Positions 17,633 to 25,738 of a stretch of DNA of 64,000 nucleotides are shown here, one piece after another. The notes beneath the pieces were generated by a model that made no database searches, had not been told where the DNA came from, and saw only the letters and a list, made by a program, of their open reading frames with translations. Each line of letters opens with the position of its first letter. The first letter of the stretch is position 1. Location of the stretch: assembly GCA_963839095.1 (NCBI GenBank), contig CAWIUF010000011.1, forward strand, positions 1 to 64,000, written 5' to 3'. Source of the stretch: Palsa-504 sp963839095 (GTDB taxonomy: Bacteria > Actinomycetota > Actinomycetes > Streptosporangiales > Streptosporangiaceae). The position numbers were made by a program, and so were the translations under genes.

Positions 17633-18457
17633 ATGGGCACCATCACCACAAAAGACGGTACCGAGATCTTCTATAAGGACTGGGGCTCTGGCCAGCCGGT
17701 CGTGTTCAGCCATGGCTGGCCCCTGTCCAGCGACGACTGGGACACGCAGATGCTGTTTTTCCTCCAGCACGGCTACCGCGTCATCGCCCACGACCGGCGC
17801 GGGCACGGGCGATCCACCCAGACTGGCGACGGCCACGACATGGACCACTACGCCGACGACCTGGCCGCACTGACCACGGATCTCGATCTCCAGGACGCCA
17901 TTCACGTCGGCCATTCGACGGGCGGCGGCGAGGTGGTCCACTACCTGGCCCGGCACGGCGAAAGCCGGGTGGCCAAGGCCGTGCTGATCAGCTCGGTGCC
18001 ACCGCTGATGGTGCGGACCGAAGCCAATCCGGGCGGCCTTCCCAAGGAAGTATTCGACGGATTCCAGGCGCAACTCGCGGCCAATCGTTCGATATTCTAC
18101 CGTGACCTGGCGGCCGGGCCGTTTTATGGCTTCAACCGCCCAGGCGTGGAAGCCTCGGAGGCAATCATCCAGAACTGGTGTCGCCAGGGCATGATGGGCG
18201 GCGCGAAGGCGCACTACGACGGCATCGTCGCGTTCTCGCAGACCGATTTCACCGAAGACCTGCGGCAGGTCTCCGTGCCGGTACTCGTCATGCACGGCGA
18301 TGACGACCAGATCGTTCCCTACGCCGACTCGGCGCCATTGTCGGCCAAGCTTCTCAAGAACGGGACGCTGAAGACCTACAGCGGCTTCCCGCACGGTATG
18401 CCCACCACGCAGGCCGAAACGATCAACGCCGACCTGTTGGCCTTCCTGCAAGCGTGA
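17633..18457 (+). CDS. Alpha/beta hydrolase, non-heme chloroperoxidase-like
   Basis: 274 residues, the standard size for this family; AAGGAGAA precedes ATG 17633. The nucleophile is Ser95 in VGHSTGGGE, the acid lies in HGDDDQIVP (about 224) and the His is 254 in GFPHGMP. HGWPLSSDDWD near 28-38 supplies the oxyanion hole and HDRRGHGRS follows. Family members are cofactor-free perhydrolases or esterases, so haloperoxidase activity would be secondary. No signal peptide. Single-gene unit controlled from the right arm of the inverted element. Confidence 0.9.
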   Translation: MGTITTKDGTEIFYKDWGSGQPVVFSHGWPLSSDDWDTQMLFFLQHGYRVIAHDRRGHGRSTQTGDGHDMDHYADDLAALTTDLDLQDAIHVGHSTGGGEVVHYLARHGESRVAKAVLISSVPPLMVRTEANPGGLPKEVFDGFQAQLAANRSIFYRDLAAGPFYGFNRPGVEASEAIIQNWCRQGMMGGAKAHYDGIVAFSQTDFTEDLRQVSVPVLVMHGDDDQIVPYADSAPLSAKLLKNGTLKTYSGFPHGMPTTQAETINADLLAFLQA

Positions 18458-18719
18458 CAGTTCCGATGTCCGAGGACCGAGCGTTTCCGGTAGTGGCAGG
18501 CTCGGGCGGTGAGCGCGCCAGCCTGCGAGAATATCGAACGGTTCGCCCGGTCCGAGGATGTCTGTGTCAACGTGCGTAATGAGCAGTTGGAGACCGTGGA
18601 CCTGATGAGGAAGCAGCGGGCTGCTTCTAGCCCGGCATGCCAGTTCGCCGCGTCTGATCCAGGGACACCCAGCGGAACGCCTTCGGTATCCGGCAGGTTC
18701 GCAGCTACCCAGCGGGCTT

Positions 18720-18905
18720 AGCCGACGGGGACGGCGACGGTGATCAGGGTGATCACGTCGGTCAGCGTGCCGCCGCCGGCCTCGCCGAGGGTGGTGGTGA
18801 AGCCCTCCCGCCGGTCCAGCAGCACCAGCACGTGCGGCAGTCGGTCCCCGGCCGTCGCGGCGGCGCGCTGCTCGGCGATCTGGGTGAATCCGGCGGTGAC
18901 CACCG
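18720..18905 (-). pseudogene. FtsK/SpoIIIE-domain protein fragment
   Basis: The minus-strand reading FTQIAEQRAAATAGDRLPHV, then LVLLDRREGFTTTLGEAGGG and LTDVITL resembles the ATPase core of large actinobacterial FHA/FtsK-type proteins, around the Walker B segment. Only about 60 codons remain and neither end of the gene is present. The rest of 18458-19544, over 1 kb between the hydrolase and the ABC exporter, holds no other gene I can support. Confidence 0.45.
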
Positions 18906-19544
18906 TGCCGCCGTGATCACGCCCTCCCGACCAGGAGGGCGCATGCGGATTACCTGACCGTTCAGGCCGGCATCGGCGGCTCCGCTCGCCTTTGGTGCGT
19001 ACGCGCATGATCAGTTCAGCCCGGATTGGCCGCGGGGAACCCGGCTGCGGCCGTCCGCTCCGATGTGGGCAACCGGCCGGTGATGGTACAACGTCTCGTC
19101 GCCCGGGCGGCTGTCCATGTCCTAACTGTCGCGGCCCCGGCCCGGAAAGTTTCACCCCCGCAGCGGGAATTTTCCCGGGCCTTCCGCAGCCGCGTGACCG
19201 TACCCGACCCGGCCAATGGCCGCGGGCGGCGGACGGACCGCGTGTCCTGATCTACCGTCACCTGACCTGACGCGAGGGTCGAGAGAGGCTCGCGCGGAGG
19301 TGTTGCCTTGCGCGCGGACGCTCACGGAATACTGGGGCCTTGTATATCCCTAGGGACCTGAACCCGTAGCCGCGGGAAATTTCCCCAGAACGGGCGTGTA
19401 CGGAGCCGCCTATATGGATGGTGACATCGCTCGCTGGCATGGTGGCGGCACGTGAGGTTTGTCATGGGCGGGCCGGGCGGATGTCACCGGGACTGGTGAT
19501 GGCGGGCACGGGCGGGCGCGCCGGTTCGCCGCGATGCTCGTGTC

Positions 19545-20507
19545 ATGGACGACAACGGCGTTATCACGGTCAGGGATCTGCGGCGGCGCTACAGCGGCCC
19601 GGGCGGCCGGGGTTTCGAGGCGGTGCGGGGGATCAGTTTCGCGGTGCGGCGCGGGGAGCTGTTCGCGTTGCTCGGCACGAACGGGGCCGGGAAGACATCG
19701 ACGATGGAGGTGCTGGAGGGCCTGGCCCCGCCTGCCGGCGGTCAGGTGCGGGTGCTGGGCCATGATCCTCGCCGGGAGCGTGCCCGGGTCCGGTGCCGGG
19801 TGGGGATCATGCTGCAGGAGGGCCGGTTCCCGGCGGATCTGACCGTCGCGGAGGTCGGGCGGATGTGGGCCGGGACGCTGAGTGCGCCCCGGCCGGTCGG
19901 CGAGGCGCTGGAGCTGGTCGATCTGGGCCACCGGGCCCGGGTGGCGGTGAGATCCCTTTCTGGCGGTGAGCGGCGCCGCCTGGATCTGGCGATGGCGATC
20001 CTGGGCCGCCCGGAGGTCTTGTTCCTTGATGAGCCCACCACCGGGCTGGACCCGGAGAGCCGCCGCCGTACCTGGCTGCTGATCCGCGACCTGCTGGGAT
20101 CGGGAACCACGGTCGTGCTGACCACCCACTACCTGGAAGAGGCCGAGCAGCTGGCGGACCGGCTGGCGATCATGCACCGGGGCCGGATCGTCCGGGCCGG
20201 CCCGCCCGCGGAGGTAGCTGCGTCGCAGCCTGCGCGGATCTCGTTCCAGCTCCCCGAGGGCTGGCGCGAGCCGGTTCCCGAGCTGGCGGGGACGCTGGCA
20301 AGTATCACCGGGCGAAGGGTGGTGCTGCAGGCGGAGGATCTCCAGCGGACGCTGACCGCCCTGCTGGGATGGGCAGCTTCCCGGAATGTGGTGCTGGGTG
20401 CCCTGGACGCTCGCGCGGCCTCGCTGCAGGAGGCATTCCTCGCGGTGGCGGACTCCGGCGGGGAGCCAGTCAGCGTGAACGACGGCCGAGAGGGCGTGGC
20501 GGCATGA
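19545..20507 (+). CDS. ABC exporter ATP-binding protein (ABC-2/DrrA type)
   Basis: 320 residues. Walker A GTNGAGKTS, Q-loop IMLQEG, signature LSGGERRRLDLA, Walker B VLFLDEPTTGLD, and H-loop TTHYLEEAEQ are all present and in order. A C-terminal extension of about 90 residues follows, as in DrrA-like exporters of drugs or lipids. ATG 19545 is inferred from the domain start (VITVRDLRRRYSG). Its stop overlaps the permease start (ATGA). First gene of a four-gene unit with permease, histidine kinase and response regulator. Confidence 0.93.
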   Translation: MDDNGVITVRDLRRRYSGPGGRGFEAVRGISFAVRRGELFALLGTNGAGKTSTMEVLEGLAPPAGGQVRVLGHDPRRERARVRCRVGIMLQEGRFPADLTVAEVGRMWAGTLSAPRPVGEALELVDLGHRARVAVRSLSGGERRRLDLAMAILGRPEVLFLDEPTTGLDPESRRRTWLLIRDLLGSGTTVVLTTHYLEEAEQLADRLAIMHRGRIVRAGPPAEVAASQPARISFQLPEGWREPVPELAGTLASITGRRVVLQAEDLQRTLTALLGWAASRNVVLGALDARAASLQEAFLAVADSGGEPVSVNDGREGVAA

Positions 20508-21322
20508 GTGCCCCGATCATGACAAGGAGCAGTTCGAGGCAGTCGGCGCACCGTGTCGCGGCACTGGCCCGGGCGGAGGGGGTGCTGCTGCGGCGTAATC
20601 GCACCGCGCTGCTGACCGCCCTCGCTCTTCCCGTCGCCATGGTCTACTCGCTGAAGGCCTCCGGCGCCGTTGGTGCCGGCGGGTCCCGGGGCGTCGGGGC
20701 GGCGCTCCTGACCTGGCTGACGGTGTTCGCGCTGCTGCTGCCCGTGTACTACAACCTGGTGACAGCGATGGTGGCCCGCCGTGAGGAGCTCGTGCTCAAG
20801 AGGTTGCGGACGGGCGAGGCCACCGATGCCGAGATCCTCGCGGGGACCGCCGCGCCCGCCATCACGATCGCCTGGGCCCAGGTCGCGGTGGCCGCGATCG
20901 CCGGTGCCGCCGTATTCGGCCTGGAAGCGCCCGCCAACATCGCGCTCGTACTGGCCGCGCTTGTCCTCGGGACTGCCGTGTTCGCGCTGCTGGCCGCGGT
21001 CAGCACCGCGATGACCCGCACCGTGGAGGTGGCACAGGTTACGACGCTGCCGGTACTCCTGTTCCCGCTGGTCTTCAGCGGCCTGGTGTTTCCGCTGTCC
21101 GTGCTGCGCGAGCCGTTGCGGTCGGTCGCGCAGGCGCTGCCGCTGACACCGGTGGTGGAACTGATGCGGCTCGGACTGACGGGAACTGCCGCCGGCGGTC
21201 ATCCGCTCGGCCTCGCGGCGAGCTTCGGCGCGGCGGCCAGTCCGGTGCTTGTGCTCGCGGCCTGGACCGCGGCGGGCGCATGGGCCGCGCGACGCTGGTT
21301 CCGCTGGGAACCGCGGCGCTGA
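20504..21322 (+). CDS. ABC-2 type permease
   Basis: 272 residues with six membrane helices in the ABC-2 pattern, including TALLTALALPVAMVYSL, LTWLTVFALLLPVYYNLV, IALVLAALVLGTAVFALLA and LPVLLFPLVFSGLVFPLSVL. The RREELVLKRLRTGEATDAEI stretch between helices 2 and 3 is the typical coupling region of this permease type. It forms the membrane part of the exporter with the preceding ATPase. Substrate unknown; antimicrobial peptides or membrane-active drugs are usual when a DesK-like kinase is in the same operon. Confidence 0.9.
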   Translation: MSAPIMTRSSSRQSAHRVAALARAEGVLLRRNRTALLTALALPVAMVYSLKASGAVGAGGSRGVGAALLTWLTVFALLLPVYYNLVTAMVARREELVLKRLRTGEATDAEILAGTAAPAITIAWAQVAVAAIAGAAVFGLEAPANIALVLAALVLGTAVFALLAAVSTAMTRTVEVAQVTTLPVLLFPLVFSGLVFPLSVLREPLRSVAQALPLTPVVELMRLGLTGTAAGGHPLGLAASFGAAASPVLVLAAWTAAGAWAARRWFRWEPRR

Positions 21323-21344
21323 GCAAGCGTGACAGGCTGGAGGG

Positions 21345-22646
21345 GTGACGGCGATGTGGCGGCAGTGGAACGAGAAGAGCAGTGCCGGGCGATTCGACTT
21401 CTACCACCGGGCAAGCATGTACGCGCTGATAGCTGCGGTGCCGCTAATCGCGCTGATGCTCGCCGAGGGGCAGCGGCAGGCCCGGGTACCGGGCGTGGCC
21501 GTCTTCTTGCTGCTGTCGGTGGCGCAGGCGGGCGTCTGCGTCGCGCTGCTGCACGCCAGCCTTTCCCGCTACCTGGCAACCGGGCCGCGGCCGAAAAGGT
21601 GGCTGGTCGCCGTGGCCATCGCGCTGACTGCGACAGGCGTGCTGGCGGGCGCGGCCGCCTTCCCGGCCTTCACCCGGCCTCCGGCGGGAGCGTTTCCGGT
21701 GAGCCTGTTCGTGTCCATGATCTTCGGCGGCGCGCTGACGGTGGCGCTCACGCCGCTGCTAGGCCTGCCCGCGTTGCTCGCCCTGGTACTAGCGGGCGCG
21801 GGCGCGGCCAGTGGCATATCCGCGAGCGTCGGCGGCGCCGGCGCTCACGGGCACGCGATCGTCGGGGCGTTCCTGGTCTATGCCCTCGCCATCGGCGGCG
21901 TCGCCGCGCTCACCGGCCGCGCATCGGCGTGGACGCTACGCGTCATGTGGGAACTCGACCGATCCCGGAGCACGCACGCACGCCTGTCCGTCGCGGAGGA
22001 GCGGTTGCGCTTCGCCCGCGACCTGCACGACCTGCTCGGCCGGAACCTGTCCCTGATAGCGGTGACGAGCGAGCTCGCTGCGCAGCTGGCACGCCGGGGC
22101 GACGGGCAAGCCGCCGGGCACATGCTTGAGGTGCGCCGGGTGGCCCACGAGTCTCTCCGCGAGATGCGGGCGGTCGTCAGCGGATACCGCGCCGTCGACC
22201 TCGACACCGAGCTGGCCGGCGCCCAGGCGGTCTTGCGTTCGGCCGGGGTGAGCTGCCGCATCATCGGCGACGCGGCGGGCCTTGCCCCTGACGTGCAGGC
22301 CGCCCTGGGCTGGGTCGTGCGCGAGGGCACCACCAACATCATTCGCCATAGCGACGCCACCGTCAGCACCATCGAGCTCAGCGTCCTGGACGCACCGGGC
22401 GCGGCCCGCACGGTAACACTCCGGATGGACAACGACCGCGTGCGCGCGGCCGGAGCCGCCACGGGCGGGACCGGTCTGCTGGGGCTCGGCGAGCGCCTGG
22501 CCGACCTCGGCGGTACGATCACTACCTGCTACCCCAGCAGCGGACGCTTCCGGCTCGAGGCCGCGGTGCCCGCCGCCGGTGCCGCCGCACCGCCCGATCC
22601 GGTCCGGCGCGGCACCGATGCCAGCACAGGAGGGCCCGGGCCGTGA
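21345..22646 (+). CDS. Sensor histidine kinase, NarL/DesK type
   Basis: 433 residues from GTG 21345. Five to six membrane helices occupy residues 25-200, with no large extracellular sensor domain, which suggests intramembrane sensing. The HisKA_3 box is RFARDLHDLLGRNLSL with phospho-acceptor His228. The ATPase domain has WVVREGTTNIIRHSDA (N box) and GGTGLLGLGERLADLGG (G box). It follows the exporter permease by 22 bp and overlaps the regulator start, so it probably senses the exporter's substrate or membrane stress. Confidence 0.92.
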   Translation: MTAMWRQWNEKSSAGRFDFYHRASMYALIAAVPLIALMLAEGQRQARVPGVAVFLLLSVAQAGVCVALLHASLSRYLATGPRPKRWLVAVAIALTATGVLAGAAAFPAFTRPPAGAFPVSLFVSMIFGGALTVALTPLLGLPALLALVLAGAGAASGISASVGGAGAHGHAIVGAFLVYALAIGGVAALTGRASAWTLRVMWELDRSRSTHARLSVAEERLRFARDLHDLLGRNLSLIAVTSELAAQLARRGDGQAAGHMLEVRRVAHESLREMRAVVSGYRAVDLDTELAGAQAVLRSAGVSCRIIGDAAGLAPDVQAALGWVVREGTTNIIRHSDATVSTIELSVLDAPGAARTVTLRMDNDRVRAAGAATGGTGLLGLGERLADLGGTITTCYPSSGRFRLEAAVPAAGAAAPPDPVRRGTDASTGGPGP

Positions 22647-23248
22647 TCCGCGTGCTGCTGGCCGACGACGAGAACCTGATCCGTTCCGCCCTCGCCTCCC
22701 TGCTGGCGATCCAGGACGACCTGGAGGTCGTGGCCGAGGCCGCCTCCGGGGTCGAGGCGCTCGCGATGGCCCGCCGGCACCGGCCGGATGTGGCAGTGCT
22801 GGATCTGCAGATGCCCGGCCCCGACGGGATCGCTGTCGCTGAAGTGCTGGTCACCGAGCTGCCAGACTGCGCCAGCCTCATCCTCACCAGCTACGGGCGG
22901 CCCGGGCACCTCAAGCGGGCCCTCGCCGCCGGCGTGCGCGGATTCCTGCCGAAGACCGTGTCGGCGCAGCTCCTGGCCGACGTCGTGCGCACCGTCCACC
23001 GCGGTGGCCGCTACGTCGACCCCGAACTCGCCGCCGATGCCATCAGCGCCGGAGACAGCCCGCTCACGCCCCGCGAGGCCGACGTGCTGGAACTCGCAGC
23101 CGAGGGCGCCGCCGTCGAGGAAATCGCCCAGCGCGCCGCCCTGTCACCCGGAACCGTCCGTAACTACCTCTCCGCCGCGGCCGCCAAGCTCGGCGCCGGC
23201 AACCGCCACGAGGCAGTCCAGCTGGCACGCTCCCGCGGCTGGATCTGA
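22643..23248 (+). CDS. Response regulator, NarL/LuxR type
   Basis: 201 residues from GTG 22643, overlapping the kinase stop. Receiver domain with acidic pair DDE at 8-10, phospho-acceptor Asp54 (AVLDLQMPG), switch Ser/Thr in LILTSYG and conserved Lys in LPKTV. C-terminal LuxR helix-turn-helix: LTPREADVLELAAEGAAVEE then LSPGTVRNYLSAAAAKLG. Presumably activates the exporter genes upstream. Its last 105 bp overlap the convergent SRPBCC gene. Confidence 0.93.
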   Translation: MIRVLLADDENLIRSALASLLAIQDDLEVVAEAASGVEALAMARRHRPDVAVLDLQMPGPDGIAVAEVLVTELPDCASLILTSYGRPGHLKRALAAGVRGFLPKTVSAQLLADVVRTVHRGGRYVDPELAADAISAGDSPLTPREADVLELAAEGAAVEEIAQRAALSPGTVRNYLSAAAAKLGAGNRHEAVQLARSRGWI

Positions 23249-23704
23249 CCGCCCAGGCGCCGACCGCCCCGGGGCTATCCGCGGGCCAGGATCGGGCTCG
23301 GCCTCCCCGGTGCCCGCAGCAGCCAGGCGTGCCAGGTAGCGCGTCCAGCCGCTGGCGTAGCCAGGCCCTTCCGGGGCGGGCAGGTCCCGGTGTTCTAGGT
23401 GTACGCGGGTGCCCGTCCCGTCGCGGACAAGGCGGATCTCGACGGTGCTCGCGCCCGGCGGCAGTTCCTCGGAGCCTGCGTAGCCCCAGCTCAGCACGAG
23501 CCGGTGCGGCGGGTCGAGCTCAAGATAGCGGCCGCGGACCGGGGCGCCCTTGATGTTGACGGTGAATTCGCCGCCCGGCCACGGCGCCAGCGCGGCGTAC
23601 TCGCCCATCCAGCGGATCATCGCCTCGGGCTGGGTGAAGAATTCCCAGACCCGTTCGGGCGCGGCGTCGACGCGGATCGAGGCGCGTACCGGCTCAGTCG
23701 TCAT
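23144..23704 (-). CDS. SRPBCC (AHSA1-type) ligand-binding protein
   Basis: 186 residues. The START/Bet v 1-like fold is recognised by the N-terminus (VRASIRVDAAPERVWEFFTQ, then MIRWMGEYAALAPWPGGEF) and by LDPPHRLVLSWGY. The family core ends near residue 145 (GWTRYLARLAAAG); the last 40 residues run antisense over the response-regulator HTH and do not look like the family, so the natural stop may have been lost. Its start overlaps the ArsR gene end, forming an ArsR-SRPBCC operon of a common actinobacterial type. Confidence 0.8.
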   Translation of the reverse strand: MTTEPVRASIRVDAAPERVWEFFTQPEAMIRWMGEYAALAPWPGGEFTVNIKGAPVRGRYLELDPPHRLVLSWGYAGSEELPPGASTVEIRLVRDGTGTRVHLEHRDLPAPEGPGYASGWTRYLARLAAAGTGEAEPDPGPRIAPGRSAPGRSDPAAGACQLDCLVAVAGAELGGRGGEVVTDGSG

Positions 23705-23999
23705 CGCTGGACTCCACGGCCTGCTTGAGCCGGGTCAGGGCGTCCGGCCAGAACTCGGCGAGGAAATCACGCAGCCCAGCCAGGCCCTCGAGGCGGATCG
23801 CGTAAAGGCGCTGCTGGCCTTGCGCGCTGACGGCGACCAGCCCGGCATCCCGCAGCACCTTCAGATGCTGGGACACCGCCTGCTGGGTAATGTCGAATCG
23901 CTCGGCGATCTCGCCCGCTGGCCGCGGGCCGCCCCGGAGCAGGTGCAGGATTTCCCGCCGGTGCGGTTCGCCGATCGCCCGGAAGGCGGCCTCACTCAT
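23694..23999 (-). CDS. ArsR family repressor
   Basis: 101 residues from ATG 23999. A winged helix with PHRREILHLL, FDITQQAVSQHLKVLRDAGL and a wing AQGQQRLYAI. No Cys pair for metal binding, so it belongs to the non-metal ArsR group that accompanies SRPBCC genes. Start evidence: the -10-like TATGAT on the minus strand (24006-24011) places the transcript start at about the ATG, so translation is probably leaderless. A 34-bp palindrome at 24010-24043 is its likely operator. Confidence 0.88.
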   Translation of the reverse strand: MSEAAFRAIGEPHRREILHLLRGGPRPAGEIAERFDITQQAVSQHLKVLRDAGLVAVSAQGQQRLYAIRLEGLAGLRDFLAEFWPDALTRLKQAVESSDDD

Positions 24000-24009
24000 C
24001 CGTCCATCA

Positions 24010-24043
24010 TACAAGCATTGACTTATTTAAGTGAATGCTTGTA
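24010..24043. promoter_or_regulatory. ArsR operator with two divergent leaderless promoters
   Basis: Arms TACAAGCATT and AATGCTTGTA, with inner arms ACTTA and TAAGT around TT, make a 34-bp palindrome with a single mismatched pair. Plus strand: TTGACT (24018-24023), 18-bp spacer, TACAGT (24042-24047), start site expected at the GTG 24056. Minus strand: TTCACT, 18-bp spacer, TATGAT, start site expected at the ATG 23999. A protein on this site would block both promoters at once. Confidence 0.75.
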
Positions 24044-24055
24044 CAGTGGCCGACT

Positions 24056-24412
24056 GTGAGCAGAACGGCATCAGTCATCCGGATTTACTACGATTCCTGG
24101 ACTGCCGGGGACTTCGGCACGGCGGTCTCGCTACTGGCCGACGGGCTGACCGTCGAGGTGCCGGTGAACCAGTACCCGACCGCCGAGTCTTTCGGAGCCG
24201 CCTTGAAGGCATTCGGCTCGCTGGCGACCAGCGTCGAGCTGCACGCCGCGATGAGCGACGGTGACGACGCGATGCTGCTGTACGACATGGAGCTGGCCGG
24301 GTTCGGCATACTGCGCGTCGCCGAGCACTTCACCGTACGCGACGGCAAGATCGTCCGCATCCGGCAGGTTCATGACACGGCAGCCCTGCGCGAGGGGGGT
24401 TTCGTTGACTGA
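24056..24412 (+). CDS. NTF2-like / SnoaL-like protein
   Basis: 118 residues from GTG 24056. IRIYYDSWTAGDFGTAVSLL at the N-terminus and LRVAEHFTVRDGKIVRIRQV near the end are the helix and final beta strands of the cone-shaped SnoaL/NTF2 fold, which includes small-molecule isomerases and hydrolases as well as binding proteins. The GTG coincides with the predicted transcript start of the TACAGT promoter, so it is probably leaderless. First gene of an operon with an SRPBCC and an SDR gene. Confidence 0.82.
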   Translation: MSRTASVIRIYYDSWTAGDFGTAVSLLADGLTVEVPVNQYPTAESFGAALKAFGSLATSVELHAAMSDGDDAMLLYDMELAGFGILRVAEHFTVRDGKIVRIRQVHDTAALREGGFVD

Positions 24413-24833
24413 AGACGGGTACCAGCAGTGCCTTCAGCTCGGTGCTGCGCGAGAACGTGTCTGGGATGCGGTGGGCACCGCTGGCGGACCGCGGCAGTGG
24501 TGGACCACGAACGTGACCGGCTCCGCCGGCGAGGGCGGCGAGCTGCGGTTCGGCTTCGACGGGCTACCCGAGGAGATGACCATGCTGGTCGTGGCCAGCC
24601 GCCGTCCCAGCATCGTCACCTGGCGGTGCATCGCGCACAACCGGGACCAGGAGTGGACCGGCACCGAGCTCAGCTTCGAGCTCGCGGACCTCGGGGCCGA
24701 CCGGTGTGAGCTGACATTCCGGCACACCGGGCTACCCGGTGACGCGGTCGCCGGCGGATGGCGTCACTTCCTGGCGAGCCTTGGCGCCTATGCCGAAGGC
24801 GGGACCGGGCACCCGTTCGGAGCTGAGCTATGA
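24405..24833 (+). CDS. SRPBCC (AHSA1-like) domain protein
   Basis: 142 residues from TTG 24405, eight bases inside the preceding gene, with GGGGGG as ribosome binding site. The pattern LGAARERVWDAVGTAGGPRQ, then WWTTNVTGSAGEGGELRFGF is typical of SRPBCC proteins, which bind hydrophobic ligands in a helix-grip pocket. A second SRPBCC gene lies in the divergent ArsR operon, so one operator controls two members of the family. Overlaps the SDR start by ATGA. Confidence 0.82.
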   Translation: MTEDGYQQCLQLGAARERVWDAVGTAGGPRQWWTTNVTGSAGEGGELRFGFDGLPEEMTMLVVASRRPSIVTWRCIAHNRDQEWTGTELSFELADLGADRCELTFRHTGLPGDAVAGGWRHFLASLGAYAEGGTGHPFGAEL

Positions 24834-25645
24834 CCGCACCCGGCCATGAGGCCAGGGTGGCCTTGGTTACCGGCGCGAGCCGAGGTCTTGGCCGCGGCAT
24901 CGCGCTCGCCCTGGGGACCGCGGGATGGACGGTGTGGGTGACAGGCCGGTCGAGCCGTACGACCGGCCCGACATCACACCTGCCGGGCACCGTCGAGGAA
25001 ACCGCCGAGGAAGTGACGGCGGCCGGAGGCCACGGCATCGCGGTGATCTGCGATCATCGCGATGATGAGCAGGTTCGCGCGATGGTAGCGCGGATCCGGT
25101 CAGAATCCGGCGCGCTGCACCTGCTCGTCAACAATGCCTGGGGCGGGTACGAACGACTGAACGCCGGGGAATGGCAGGAGTGGAACGCCCCGTTCTGGGA
25201 TCAGCCGCTGGAGCTGTGGGATGCGATGTTCGGCAGCGGGGTCCGCGTCCACTACGTGACCGCCGCACTGTGCGCCGGGATGCTGCGGACCACGCCAGGC
25301 AGCCTGATCGTGACGGTTTCCATGGAGGTCGGCTCACATCACCAGGCGCAGCACGGAGTCGCGTACAGCGTGGCGAAGGCGGCCGATGACCGGCTGGCGC
25401 TCGCGATATCCGCGGCCTTGTCCGCCGATGGCGTCGCATCGGTTTCCTTGTACCCCGGACTGGTCCGCACCGAGGGCGTCATGCAGTTCGCCGAGCACCT
25501 CGACCTTACTGATTCGCAGTCACCCCAGGGCGTCGGACGCGTAGTTGCGGCCCTGGCCGCCGACGACAACGTAATGGCGCTGACCGGGCGCCCGCTGACG
25601 GTGGAGGATCTGGCCCGGATATACGCGATCGATCCCACGACGTGA
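24830..25645 (+). CDS. Short-chain dehydrogenase/reductase
   Basis: 271 residues. The nucleotide-binding motif GASRGLGRG (15-23), the NNAWGG segment near 103 and the catalytic YSVAK (about 183) are all seen; the Ser partner is in TVSMEVGS. Cofactor preference is likely NADP because of Arg after the second glycine and GRSSR after strand 2. Third gene of the ArsR-controlled operon, where it may reduce a ligand bound by the SRPBCC protein. Confidence 0.9.
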   Translation: MTAPGHEARVALVTGASRGLGRGIALALGTAGWTVWVTGRSSRTTGPTSHLPGTVEETAEEVTAAGGHGIAVICDHRDDEQVRAMVARIRSESGALHLLVNNAWGGYERLNAGEWQEWNAPFWDQPLELWDAMFGSGVRVHYVTAALCAGMLRTTPGSLIVTVSMEVGSHHQAQHGVAYSVAKAADDRLALAISAALSADGVASVSLYPGLVRTEGVMQFAEHLDLTDSQSPQGVGRVVAALAADDNVMALTGRPLTVEDLARIYAIDPTT

Positions 25646-25738
25646 TGATGCCCGGTCCGCTCGGCCACTCAGGGCGCGGAAGCCGTGATGAGCGGGGCGG
25701 ATACCCACCCGTTCGGTACTAAAAATGGTCGTGCCTGG

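Noticed and set aside
18509..18721. 70-codon frame after the hydrolase gene
   Set aside because: No ribosome binding site, no family, and amino acid make-up like random reading; not annotated.
19160..19544. Possible riboswitch or leader RNA before the ABC exporter
   Set aside because: The stretch is long, but I could not find a conserved fold or paired arms strong enough to support one.
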